Shown here piece after piece: positions 8,624 to 16,789 of a stretch of DNA of 63,250 nucleotides. A program made the position numbers and the translations under genes. The DNA is from Chloroflexota bacterium (GTDB lineage Bacteria > Chloroflexota > Chloroflexia > Thermomicrobiales > UBA6265): the NCBI GenBank assembly GCA_023423795.1, contig JAFAEX010000133.1, forward strand, positions 1 to 63,250, given 5' to 3'. Positions within the stretch are counted from its first letter, which is position 1, and each line of letters opens with the position of its first letter. Below the pieces are notes generated by a model. The model ran no database searches, was not told where the DNA came from, and saw only the letters and a list, made by a program, of their open reading frames with translations.

Positions 8624-9304
8624 TTGAACGACGATGCGTTCGATCGCGACATGGACGACGTCGAGCTGATGCGGCGACTGGCGAACAATGAGCCCGGCGC
8701 CTGTGCGGCCTTGTACGATCGCCATGCCGAGGCCGTCCACGCCCTGCTGGTGCGGATCGTCCGGGACCGTGACGCGGCCGAGGATTTGCTCCAGGAAACC
8801 CTGTTGCGGGCCTGGCAGCACGCGGCGAACTTCGACCGACAACGCGGACCCGTTCGCTGCTGGCTGTTGGGTATCGCCCACAACCTCGCCCTGAACGAGT
8901 TGCGCCGTCGCCGCCGCCGCCCGAGCGAGATCCGCGAGTACGCCGACGATGACGGAGTTTCGGCCCTCGGGATGCAGCCGGACCCTGCTCCCGGTCCGCC
9001 CGACGTTGCCTGGATTGGCGTGCAGGAGAACGAGCTCCAGCACGCGCTTGGTCGGTTGCAGCCGTCGCAGCGCGTCGCGGTCGAGCTCTACGCGGTGGGG
9101 TTCAGCCAGTCCGAGATCGCTGCCAACCTCGCCGAACCGATCGGGACGATCAAATCGCGGCTGCGAACCTCGTTCCGCGTGATGCGGACGAACCTCGAGC
9201 GCGCGCTCGGCGATGCCGGTCCGGCGAATCTCGATTCCGCGCCGAGCGAACCAGGCGGCGCAATGCACCAGAGCGACGCATCCGCCGGATCGCGGCACGA
9301 TTGA
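8624..9304 (+). CDS. ECF-family RNA polymerase sigma factor
   Basis: A 226-residue sigma factor of the extracytoplasmic function type. Region 2 is visible in ALYDRHAEAVHALLVRIVRD and AEDLLQETLLRAWQHA, and region 4 in LQPSQRVAVELYAVGFSQSE then IGTIKSRLRTSFRVMR. It should direct RNA polymerase to a dedicated set of promoters. The TTG at 8624 is preferred because a G-rich Shine-Dalgarno-like run (GAGGGGGG) lies 6 nt upstream and the conserved domain begins soon after; ATG codons at 8495 and 8534 are alternatives. The position after it, normally held by an anti-sigma gene, is taken by a composite DNA-binding/GAF regulator 56 nt downstream. Confidence 0.85.
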   Translation: MNDDAFDRDMDDVELMRRLANNEPGACAALYDRHAEAVHALLVRIVRDRDAAEDLLQETLLRAWQHAANFDRQRGPVRCWLLGIAHNLALNELRRRRRRPSEIREYADDDGVSALGMQPDPAPGPPDVAWIGVQENELQHALGRLQPSQRVAVELYAVGFSQSEIAANLAEPIGTIKSRLRTSFRVMRTNLERALGDAGPANLDSAPSEPGGAMHQSDASAGSRHD

Positions 9305-9360
9305 ACCGAATTGCCGGGACGGATCCGGTGCGGACGCCGTTCCTGCCTGGAGGGTCTCCG

Positions 9361-10974
9361 GTGGCTGAGGGCATCGAACGATCCCTTCTTCCGGCGGCGA
9401 CCATCTCGGCGTCGCCCGACTCGGACGACGGCCCGCACCGGGACGCCGGCGAAGAATCCGGGTTCACCGCCTGGCTTCGGACGGCGATGGTGGTGCGTGG
9501 CCTCAACGTCACCGACCTCGCGCGGAAGTCCGGCGTTTCGCGGGTGGCCGCTTCGGCCTGGCTCGCCGGTCGTTCGCTCCCGTCGGGGCACTCGTTTGTT
9601 GCGATTGCGGCCGCCCTCGAGCTGGACCCATCGACCGTCCTTGCGGCCGCCGGCATCCACGTCGTTGATGACGAACAGACCGTGCGCATCGCCGAACTGC
9701 TCGGAAAAGTCGATCAGGTCCGCCTCACGCCGGAACGAATCGTCGGTCTTGGCGGCCTGCTGGACGCATGGATCGCGGCCGACCGGGTCGACTCCGAAGA
9801 AACCGATGGCCAGTCGCGGTTCGGATCGCTCGATTTCGTGATCCGTTTCGTACCGCCCGACGGCCGGGCGTCCATCGACATCGAGCGGGTCGGCGTGGGC
9901 GCCGCGGGGCGGACACGGATGCAGGCCGCCGCTGCTGCCCTGGGCGACCGCGGCGAATCGGGCGAGGTTCGCCTGGTGCAGGTCCGTGGGGCGCGTCTTT
10001 TCGGCGAACGGATCGTCGCGCAGGCGACCATCGCGGCGCCGCGTCGCGAACCCAGCCTCCGGGAAACCGGGCCGCCGGACGGCTCATCGTGGACCCGGTT
10101 CCCGCCCGGGATCGGGCGGATCGAACAGACCACGGCCGGACCGGGCGAATCGGCAACGACACGGATCGCGGAGGGAAGCTACGTGACCGCCATGCATGCG
10201 CTCGCAGCGAGCGACAACGACGACCAGGTCTACACCCTTGCCGAGGCGGCTCGCCTCAAGGGTGTGTCCTACCACACCGTGTCACGTGCCGTTCGACAGG
10301 GCAAGCTGCCCCACCACCGGTTGGGTCGGATGGCGTTCATCACCGCCGCCAATCTCGCGTCGTGGCGGCCGATGGTCGAGCGGGCGCCGAAAAAGTACGC
10401 CCGTCGCGCGCCGGACCCGGCCGCCGCGCCGGCGATGCTCGACCTCGCGTCGGGCGACCGCGTGCTGCTGGCGCAGCGCTTCTCGATTTTGTCGGAGGTG
10501 CTTCATGCCGCCGCGGCCGGAAAGCCGATCGGCGACCTGCTCGACCTGCTCGCCCGCCGGTTCGCCGAAGCGCTCGATCTCGACCGGGTGACTGTCTGGG
10601 AATTGGATGAGGGGAGCGGATCCGTCCGGAAACTGGCGGCGTTCGGCCATCCCCGGGGTGTGGTTCCCGCCGAGGCGACGCCCGGCGAGGCCGACGCGGT
10701 GCGGCGCATGGCCGGGACGGCATCGGCCGCCGTGCTCGATGGTTCCGAATTCGTGCAACCGGCCGGGTCGTTCGCCCGCGCCTCCACGCTGGTGGTGGCT
10801 CCGCTTCGCTTCGGGCGCCGCACGCACGGGCTGATCGTCGGCGATTGCGCGGGCGGACCGTTCGATCTCAACCAGGACCAGATTGCCTTCGCCCAGGCGA
10901 TGGCGAACCAGGCAGCCCTCTCGATGCAGGCGGCCGCGGCGCAGCGGGCGGCCGAACCGGTTGCCGTTCGGTAG
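9361..10974 (+). CDS. XRE-HTH / excisionase-HTH / GAF composite regulator
   Basis: A 537-residue protein with three recognisable parts. Residues about 30-100 form an XRE-type helix-turn-helix (LNVTDLARKSGVSRVAASAW). Residues about 290-337 form an excisionase/MerR-like winged helix (YTLAEAARLKGVSYHTVSRA, with the typical GKLPHHRLGR wing). Residues about 373-525 form a GAF-like sensory domain. The 190 residues between the two DNA-binding parts are unassigned. The GTG at 9361 has GGAGG at 9349-9353, which decides against the TTG at 9301 that overlaps the sigma stop. Two DNA-binding heads with a ligand or redox sensor suggest a transcription factor, probably co-expressed with the sigma factor. 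Ligand and targets are unknown. Confidence 0.75.
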   Translation: MAEGIERSLLPAATISASPDSDDGPHRDAGEESGFTAWLRTAMVVRGLNVTDLARKSGVSRVAASAWLAGRSLPSGHSFVAIAAALELDPSTVLAAAGIHVVDDEQTVRIAELLGKVDQVRLTPERIVGLGGLLDAWIAADRVDSEETDGQSRFGSLDFVIRFVPPDGRASIDIERVGVGAAGRTRMQAAAAALGDRGESGEVRLVQVRGARLFGERIVAQATIAAPRREPSLRETGPPDGSSWTRFPPGIGRIEQTTAGPGESATTRIAEGSYVTAMHALAASDNDDQVYTLAEAARLKGVSYHTVSRAVRQGKLPHHRLGRMAFITAANLASWRPMVERAPKKYARRAPDPAAAPAMLDLASGDRVLLAQRFSILSEVLHAAAAGKPIGDLLDLLARRFAEALDLDRVTVWELDEGSGSVRKLAAFGHPRGVVPAEATPGEADAVRRMAGTASAAVLDGSEFVQPAGSFARASTLVVAPLRFGRRTHGLIVGDCAGGPFDLNQDQIAFAQAMANQAALSMQAAAAQRAAEPVAVR

Positions 10975-11422
10975 AGGCTGATTGCGGAGTCCAGCGCCTG
11001 GCCCTGGCCCGACGGCGCGATGCGGCCTCGCTGGACTCACGCGCGAACGAATCTCGTTGAGGAACCGACCAGGAGACGCCGGGCACGCTTGCAGTTTGGT
11101 GCACGAGGCGGATGGACCCGAATCCGGCCGTATGGCGGGGTTCGGGTCCGTCGCGCTGCGCCGGGTCGGGAACATCCTGGGCGGGGCCGTCGCGGCCGGG
11201 TTGGCGTTGCGGACGATCGCGCCTTTTCGATCCGGGTTCGCTTTCCCGTTCTGCGTTGTCTTGGGCACGGGGCGTCATCGGCAGCCCTAATCGGCATGAT
11301 TCGTCGTGGTATGGTGGACTCCCCGCTCGTCGCGGCTGTGTCGTGACCGTCGCGTTTTCGTGTTCGTCGCGGTGCACCGTTTCCGCGCGGTGTGCGGCTG
11401 CCTGCGCAACTGGATTGAGGTC
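10975..11422. other. 448-nt intergenic region with hairpins
   Basis: No gene is supported. A 10-bp perfect stem (10987-10996 with 11029-11038, 32-nt loop) lies just after the regulator stop, and a 9-bp perfect stem (11114-11122 with 11141-11149) follows. Either could end transcription, but neither has a T tract. Confidence 0.4.
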
Positions 11423-13084
11423 ATGGGGAAGGGGATGGGCTGGGACCGCCGGCGCGTTTCGCGACGCGGATTGGCCGCCGCCGGCGCCGGGATGCTGGCC
11501 GCGTTGCACTCGGGCACGCGGGCGCGGGCGCAGGAGTTTCCGCCGATCCTGCCGCGCCCGGCGTTGCGCACCCCGCGGTTCGCGCCGTTCGCCGACGATC
11601 TGGCGTCCCGGCCGGCCGGCCGCCTGCTCGCGCAGTCGAGGCTGATCCTGGGCGCGAACGTGCTCGAATTGCAGGAGGCGATGGACGCTGGCCTGCTGTC
11701 GTCGCGCGATCTCGCCGCATGGTGCATCGAACGGGTGCGCCGGTTCGACGCCCGCCGCTTGCGCTCCGTCGTCGAGTTGAACCCGGATGCCCTTCGCATC
11801 GCCGCCGCGCTGGACGGCGAACGCGCCGCCGGCCGCGTGCGTGGGCCGCTCCACGGCATCCCGGTGCTTCTGAAGGACAACATCGGCACCGGTGACCGCC
11901 TGCACACCACGGCCGGCGCGGCCGCCCTCATCGCTGCCCGGAGCGACCGGGACGCATTGCTGGTGGCCGCTCTGCGGCAGGCCGGCGCGCTGGTGCTGGG
12001 CAAGACGAACATGTCGGAGTGGGCGTACTGGATGGCCTGGTACGCGCCGAGCGGATTCAGTTCGGTGGGCGGGCAAACACTTTGCCCGTGGGGCATCGGG
12101 GTGGACCCGTTTGGATCGAGCACGGGCTCGGCGGTGGCGATCGCCGGCGGGTTCGCGCCGCTCGCGGTCGGCACCGAAACGGTCGGCTCGATCATCGCGC
12201 CGTCCGCCCGCGCGTCGGTGGTGGGGATGCGGCCGACGCTCGGGCTGGTCAGCCGGGACCGCGTGATCCCGTTGAGCGACGAGTTCGACAGCGCCGGGCC
12301 GATGACCCGCTGCGTCACCGACGCGGCCGCGGTGCTGACGGCCATCGCCGCACCGGTCGATCCGCTCGATCGCATGACTGCCGAAGCGGCCGGGCTTCAG
12401 GGGACCGACTTCATTGCGGCGCTCGATGCCGGATCGCTGCGCGGGGCGCGGATCGGGGTGATCTGCGACGGGCCGGAAGCCGCGCTGCCAGACGAGCAGG
12501 CCATCGCCTACCTCGGGCTGGAGCGGGCGGCGGTGGCAATGCGGATTGCCGGCGCGACGGTGTCGGTAGTGCGGGCCGAGCCGTTCGGCGTGACCTACCA
12601 ATCATTCGACGCGCCGGCGAGTTGGTCGATGGGCCGCGGCGTGGATGCGTACCTCCAGGCCACGGGCGCGCCGGTGGCGTCGCTGGCCGAGGTGGTCGCG
12701 TTCAACGACACGATACCGGACCGCTACGCCCCGTGGGGCCAGCAGCGGCTCCAGGAGTGCATCTACAGTCCGCTGTCCGAAGCGGAAGCGCGCTCGGCCG
12801 CGGGCGACCTGCGCGCCGGCGCCCGCGCCTGGCTGGACGCGCTGCTCGACGGCGGGGAATGCGACGCGCTGGTCGGGATCGACAATTTGCAATCGCTGGC
12901 GTATCCCACGGCGGGGTACCCGGCGATCACGGTTCCGCTCGGGGCGTCGGTCGCCGGGTACCCCTACGGGGCGACGTTCATCGGGCGTCGGCGCGAGGAT
13001 GCGCGCTTGCTCGGCATCGCCTACGCATTCGAGCGGGCGACGCGCTGGCGCATCCTGCCGGACCTCGCCGCCTTGCCGCTGTAG
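11423..13084 (+). CDS. Tat-exported amidase-signature enzyme
   Basis: A 553-residue amidase-signature hydrolase. The leader RRRVSRRGLAAAGAGMLAAL is a good twin-arginine signal, so the enzyme should act outside the cytoplasm. The Ser-cisSer-Lys triad is visible: Lys151 in LLKDNIG, the FGSSTGSAVAIAGG stretch near 231-244 for the cis-serine, and nucleophile Ser256 in ETVGSIIAPSA. The usual GGS before the nucleophile is VGS here, a mild change near the oxyanion hole. Family members cleave amides, including short peptides and aryl amides; the substrate cannot be told. The ATG at 11423 is preferred over frame-open codons upstream because it starts the Tat leader and TGAGG lies at 11416-11420. Confidence 0.85.
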   Translation: MGKGMGWDRRRVSRRGLAAAGAGMLAALHSGTRARAQEFPPILPRPALRTPRFAPFADDLASRPAGRLLAQSRLILGANVLELQEAMDAGLLSSRDLAAWCIERVRRFDARRLRSVVELNPDALRIAAALDGERAAGRVRGPLHGIPVLLKDNIGTGDRLHTTAGAAALIAARSDRDALLVAALRQAGALVLGKTNMSEWAYWMAWYAPSGFSSVGGQTLCPWGIGVDPFGSSTGSAVAIAGGFAPLAVGTETVGSIIAPSARASVVGMRPTLGLVSRDRVIPLSDEFDSAGPMTRCVTDAAAVLTAIAAPVDPLDRMTAEAAGLQGTDFIAALDAGSLRGARIGVICDGPEAALPDEQAIAYLGLERAAVAMRIAGATVSVVRAEPFGVTYQSFDAPASWSMGRGVDAYLQATGAPVASLAEVVAFNDTIPDRYAPWGQQRLQECIYSPLSEAEARSAAGDLRAGARAWLDALLDGGECDALVGIDNLQSLAYPTAGYPAITVPLGASVAGYPYGATFIGRRREDARLLGIAYAFERATRWRILPDLAALPL

Positions 13085-13105
13085 CCGAAGGCAACGCGGC
13101 GGGCC

Positions 13106-14017
13106 TCAACTCAGCGGCGGGCTGGTGGTGTCGCCGCCGGAATCGTCGCCGATGTCGCCGACATCGACCGTGCCGCCGTCGGCGTTCGCGCCAGCGTCGC
13201 CGCCGTCTCCGGCCGACGATCCGGGGTCGGGCTGGCCGGTTGAAGGCGTCGTGGGCGAACCCGGGATCGCGGGCAGTCCGTCGCTCTCGGGCAGTTCGAG
13301 CGGCGGGAACTCGAACGGCGGCACCGGCGGGCCGACCTCGATTTCGATGTTGTCGGTGACGATGATGGCGGAGCCGTCGTCGTCCTTGATGTAGCTGATG
13401 TTGCCGTTGTCGAACTCGACGACGCCGGACTGCGGATCGACGTAGGCGTCGATGCCTTCGCCATCGTAGTCGGTGCCGGTGTCGTTGTTGCCGCCGTCGT
13501 CGTTTTGCCGCCGGTCGTAGCCGGTCAGTTTCTCGCCGCGATGGCGGAGATTTTCGGCGGCGTCGCCGGCGCGGCCACCCACAGGGTTGTCCCGGCCACC
13601 GCGGTCGTCGTCGTCATCCCGGTTGTTCTGGCGCGCGTCGTCCTCGTCTTCGTCCTTGTTGCGCTGGCGCGAGCGCTTGCGGCCGGAGTCGTCGTCGTCG
13701 CGGTCGTCGCGGTTCTCGCGCCGGGCCTTGCGGTCCTTGCCGCCATCATCATCGTCGTCGCGCCGGGCTTTGCGCTCTCGCCGCGTTTCGTCGGCGTCGT
13801 CGGATTTCCGGTCGGACTTTTCGGCGCGGCGCTCTTCCCGCTCGGCGCGGCGGTCGTTCTGCCTGTCGGAGCGGCCGGATTCGGCGTCGGATTCGTCGCG
13901 CTTTCGGCGCTTCTTGCCGGCTTCGGCGACGGACGCGGCCAACGTTCCGGTGGCGGCGAGGGCAGTACCCAGCGCTCCAGCGCCGTCGCGAAAGCGGCGG
14001 ATGAGATCGACCGGCAT
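13106..14017 (-). CDS. Exported low-complexity charged protein
   Basis: A 303-residue protein with an N-terminal hydrophobic segment (about 12-36) followed by KKRRKRDE and then about 120 residues of mixed Arg, Lys, Asp and Glu runs. A more ordered stretch (DYDGEGIDAYVDPQSGVVEF and IIVTDNIEIEVG) and a Pro/Gly/Asp-rich tail follow. The ATG at 14017 has GGAAGGA just upstream. A leader followed by a lysine/arginine stretch resembles the exported proteins at 30.4 and 43.8 kb, but this one has no cysteine-rich part. Function is unknown; a cell-surface polyampholyte is a guess. It converges with the amidase, 21 nt apart. Confidence 0.65.
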   Translation of the reverse strand: MPVDLIRRFRDGAGALGTALAATGTLAASVAEAGKKRRKRDESDAESGRSDRQNDRRAEREERRAEKSDRKSDDADETRRERKARRDDDDDGGKDRKARRENRDDRDDDDSGRKRSRQRNKDEDEDDARQNNRDDDDDRGGRDNPVGGRAGDAAENLRHRGEKLTGYDRRQNDDGGNNDTGTDYDGEGIDAYVDPQSGVVEFDNGNISYIKDDDGSAIIVTDNIEIEVGPPVPPFEFPPLELPESDGLPAIPGSPTTPSTGQPDPGSSAGDGGDAGANADGGTVDVGDIGDDSGGDTTSPPLS

Positions 14018-14326
14018 CGGTTCGTCGTCCTTCCCCGTGGGCGTTGGTATTGATGGGGGACTGGCGCGACCGCGTCCATCGTCCCCCCCGAGTGTACAGG
14101 ACGAGCGGGGTGTACGAACGGTTTCGCCCGCGGCAGCGGTCATGGTCCGCCACAGGCCATTTCGATTCTTCGCGGGGCTCTCGCGCGGCGATTCTACCAC
14201 CCTTCGTCCGAGTGCATGATCCGAATGGTTATGCGTGTCTGGGTTCGTTACGGAGCGAATCGCGGGGCCGACGGTGTTGCCCGGCCGACCTTACTGATTC
14301 GTAAACCGGAAACGGCATCCCGGACG
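14018..14326. other. 309-nt intergenic region
   Basis: Upstream region of the charged exported protein and downstream region of the FAD oxidoreductase, both on the minus strand. I see no gene. A minus-strand TACACT near 14091-14099 could be a -10 box, but no clear -35 box goes with it. Confidence 0.35.
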
Positions 14327-15763
14327 TCAGGGAGCGCTTTCCAACCGCCGCAGGGCTGCCTCGGCGGCGTGGAATCCGCACATGCCGTGGATGCCGCCGC
14401 CGGGCGGAGTGGAAGCCGAACAGATGTAGAGCGAGGGGTCCGGCGTCGCGTAGGGCGATAACCACGGGGCGGCCTGCCGCAGGATGGTTCCGAGATCCTG
14501 GACGCCGCCGTTGATCGCGCCGCCCACTTCGTTCGTGTTCAACCGTTGCAGGTCGGCGGGAAACGACGCCCGTCGTTCAATGATCCGCGACCGAAACCCG
14601 GGTGCGAACCGCTCGATCTGCGCCTCGATGCGGTCGGTCATATCCACGGTCGATCCGTTCGGCACGTGGCAGTAGGCCCAGAGCGTGTGGCGACCGGCGG
14701 GCGCGCGCAACGGGTCGAACAGGCTGGGCTGGACGATCAGCACGAACGGGCGCGCCGGGTGGCCGCCGCCGACCACCGTCGCTTCGCTTTCCGCAATCTC
14801 CTCCAGCGTCGCGCCGAGGTGGACCGTGCCGGCGAGACCGCAGGCAGGGGCGTGCCACGGTACCGGGGCTTCGAGGGCGTAATCGAGTTTGAAGACGCCG
14901 GGGCCGTATGCGTGCGCGGCCAACCGGTCGCGGAATCGTGGCGGCAGGCGGTCGCCGGCGATCGCGGCAACCTGCGCCGGGTCGGTGTCGAACAGGACTG
15001 CCCGGACCGGAGGCAAGTCGCACATGGTCGTCACGCGGTGATCGGAGACGATCCTGCCGCCGAGCGATTCGAGCAGGCTTGCCAATGCGCCGGCGATGCG
15101 CTGGGAGCCGCCGGCGGCGACGGGCCAGCCGACCGCGTGCCCAAGAACGCCGAGGACCAGGCCGAACGCGGCAGAAGCCGGGTCGTCCATCCGGAGGAAG
15201 GAGTGGGCGGCGAGGCCGGCGAACAGCGCTCGGGCTTCGGGCCGGCTGAAGCGTTGCGTCGCAAGCCTGGACGCCGGCAATAGCGCGTCTGCGCCGAACC
15301 GCGCCATCTCCACGATATGCCGGTTTGGCCGCGACGGACCAAGGAGGGCGGGTACGAGGGTGCTGGCCGATCGCGCTAGTGGTCCGAACAAGCGCTCCCA
15401 GGCCGCGCCGTCCTCACCCAGCCCGGCGGCCGTCGCCGCCAGCGAACGGTGGAGCAGGACGGCGCGGCCGTCGTCGAACGGGTGGGCGAGCGGCGCGGGC
15501 GGATGGACCCAGCGGAGGCCGTGGTCCCCCAGCGGCAACCCGCGCAGGAACGGGGAGGCGAGCGCCAGCGGATGGACGGCGGCGCACAGGTCGTGGATGT
15601 ACCCCGGAAGGGTCAGCGGCAGCGACCGAAGGCCGCCGCCGATCGACGGTTCGGCTTCGCGGACTTCGACCGTCCACCCGCGTTGGACAAGCCGGACAGC
15701 GGCGGCGAGGCCGTTCGGGCCGGAGCCGACCACGATCGCGTCCGGCGGTGCGGTTGGCGCCAT
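14327..15763 (-). CDS. CrtI/phytoene-desaturase-like FAD oxidoreductase
   Basis: A 478-residue flavoprotein. The dinucleotide-binding motif is at the N-terminus (VVGSGPNGLAAAVRL, GxGxxG at 13-18) with GGGLRSLPL shortly after, and the C-terminus has the family's second FAD contact (CSASTPPGGGIHGMCG). Proteins of this group include carotenoid desaturases, isomerases and related oxidases of long hydrophobic substrates. No other carotenoid gene is nearby, so the substrate is open. The ATG at 15763 is chosen because GGGAGGGA precedes it and the Rossmann motif starts nine residues in; the longer frame upstream adds 58 residues of poor composition. Confidence 0.82.
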   Translation of the reverse strand: MAPTAPPDAIVVGSGPNGLAAAVRLVQRGWTVEVREAEPSIGGGLRSLPLTLPGYIHDLCAAVHPLALASPFLRGLPLGDHGLRWVHPPAPLAHPFDDGRAVLLHRSLAATAAGLGEDGAAWERLFGPLARSASTLVPALLGPSRPNRHIVEMARFGADALLPASRLATQRFSRPEARALFAGLAAHSFLRMDDPASAAFGLVLGVLGHAVGWPVAAGGSQRIAGALASLLESLGGRIVSDHRVTTMCDLPPVRAVLFDTDPAQVAAIAGDRLPPRFRDRLAAHAYGPGVFKLDYALEAPVPWHAPACGLAGTVHLGATLEEIAESEATVVGGGHPARPFVLIVQPSLFDPLRAPAGRHTLWAYCHVPNGSTVDMTDRIEAQIERFAPGFRSRIIERRASFPADLQRLNTNEVGGAINGGVQDLGTILRQAAPWLSPYATPDPSLYICSASTPPGGGIHGMCGFHAAEAALRRLESAP

Positions 15764-15981
15764 CGTCCCTCCCCGCGCGCCATCGGTCGGAAAATTGGCG
15801 CTACGTCCTGCCGAGGCTCGCAATCCGCCTGCATTCTCGCGTACGTATACCCGATGGAAGACCGCCGTACGAAACGCGGACACCGGACCAGCGTACCGGG
15901 ATCGCCGCGGAACCCGCCGGACGGGCGGCGCGTTCAAGACTAGAGAGGTCCACGCGACGCCGGTAGGCGGCGGGTTAGGGG

Positions 15982-16479
15982 ATGACGATGATTGGTTCGA
16001 TCAAGCCGGCCGGCGGCGTAGGGCTGGCGTTCACGCTGGTGGTGCTGCTGGGCGGCGGCGCGGCGGCGCAGGACTCGCTGGAGATCCGGGCGGACGGCCC
16101 CGATGTTAGCAACAGCGCCGCCGGTGCCGACAACGTGCGCATGGAGCGCAACCCCGGGCGCCAGCAGGCGACCTCTGGCGACGGGCAGGGCAACCAGGAA
16201 GTGCGTCGGGCGCCGCGGGAAGACCGGCGCGAGCGGAACCGGTCGGAGCGCCGCAACCGCAACAACAACAGCGGCGGCGGCGAAACCGCGCCGGTCGAGG
16301 GGTACGGCGAGGGCTGGGTGCCCGGTCCCGAGGCCGACGCGGTCCCGGCCGGCGGATCCGAGACCCGGCCGGTGCAGTTGCCGAGCACCGGGGTCGGGAT
16401 CGATCCGTCGCTGCCTGCCGCCGTCGTGGCGAGCATCGCGGCGGCTGCCGCGGCGGCCGGTATTCGACGCCGGCGCTGA
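15982..16479 (+). CDS. Small exported protein with LPSTG wall-sorting-like tail
   Basis: A 165-residue protein with an N-terminal signal peptide (hydrophobic about 10-27, likely cleaved after GGAAAQ), a disordered Arg/Asn-rich middle, and a C-terminus of LPSTG at 133-137, a hydrophobic helix at about 143-160 and IRRRR at the end. Motif, helix and basic tail in that order are the layout of sortase substrates, where sortase cuts between Thr and Gly and attaches the protein to the surface. No sortase is in this window, so the assignment rests on this pattern. ATGs at 15982 and 15988 are both possible starts. A terminator follows at 16507. Confidence 0.62.
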   Translation: MTMIGSIKPAGGVGLAFTLVVLLGGGAAAQDSLEIRADGPDVSNSAAGADNVRMERNPGRQQATSGDGQGNQEVRRAPREDRRERNRSERRNRNNNSGGGETAPVEGYGEGWVPGPEADAVPAGGSETRPVQLPSTGVGIDPSLPAAVVASIAAAAAAAGIRRRR

Positions 16480-16506
16480 TCCTCCTCAGTGCGCGATTGC
16501 GATCAG

Positions 16507-16532
16507 GAGGCCGGGCGAATCCGCCCGGCCTC
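16507..16532 (+). terminator. Terminator of the LPSTG protein gene
   Basis: A perfect 11-bp GC-rich stem (16507-16517 with 16522-16532) with a 4-nt loop, 28 nt after the stop codon. The tail (TTGCATTG) is only moderately T-rich. Confidence 0.7.
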
Positions 16533-16618
16533 TTGCATTGCTGGAGATGGCCCTGTTCGTTCGATATGGATTGCGTGAAACAGGACGCGGCGGCCCTGCA
16601 CGGGTCCGTACATGACGC

Positions 16619-16648
16619 TTGACACCCTGCGGCCGGGATTCCTAGAAT
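16619..16648 (+). promoter_or_regulatory. Sigma-70-type promoter of the haem operon
   Basis: TTGACA at 16619-16624, an 18-nt spacer and TAGAAT at 16643-16648. Transcription would begin near 16655, about 135 nt before the hemC-hemD start. This is among the best consensus matches in the window. Confidence 0.6.
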
Positions 16649-16789
16649 CGGTGTAGTTGCTAAATTTGCACAGATTCGAAAGGTTTGAGCAGGTTTGATG
16701 GCTCCCGGCTTCGATCGCCGCCGCTGGTTCATCGTGGTTCCCGCTTCCGACCCGGAAGGCGGGCGCTTTGGCGTCGTCGGCGCGGCGGC

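Noticed and set aside
13505..14053. Hydrophobic plus-strand frame that looks like a multi-helix membrane protein
   Set aside because: It is the antisense of the Arg/Asp-rich exported protein; GAC and CGC codons read as GTC and GCG on the other strand. The minus frame has a ribosome site and a leader.
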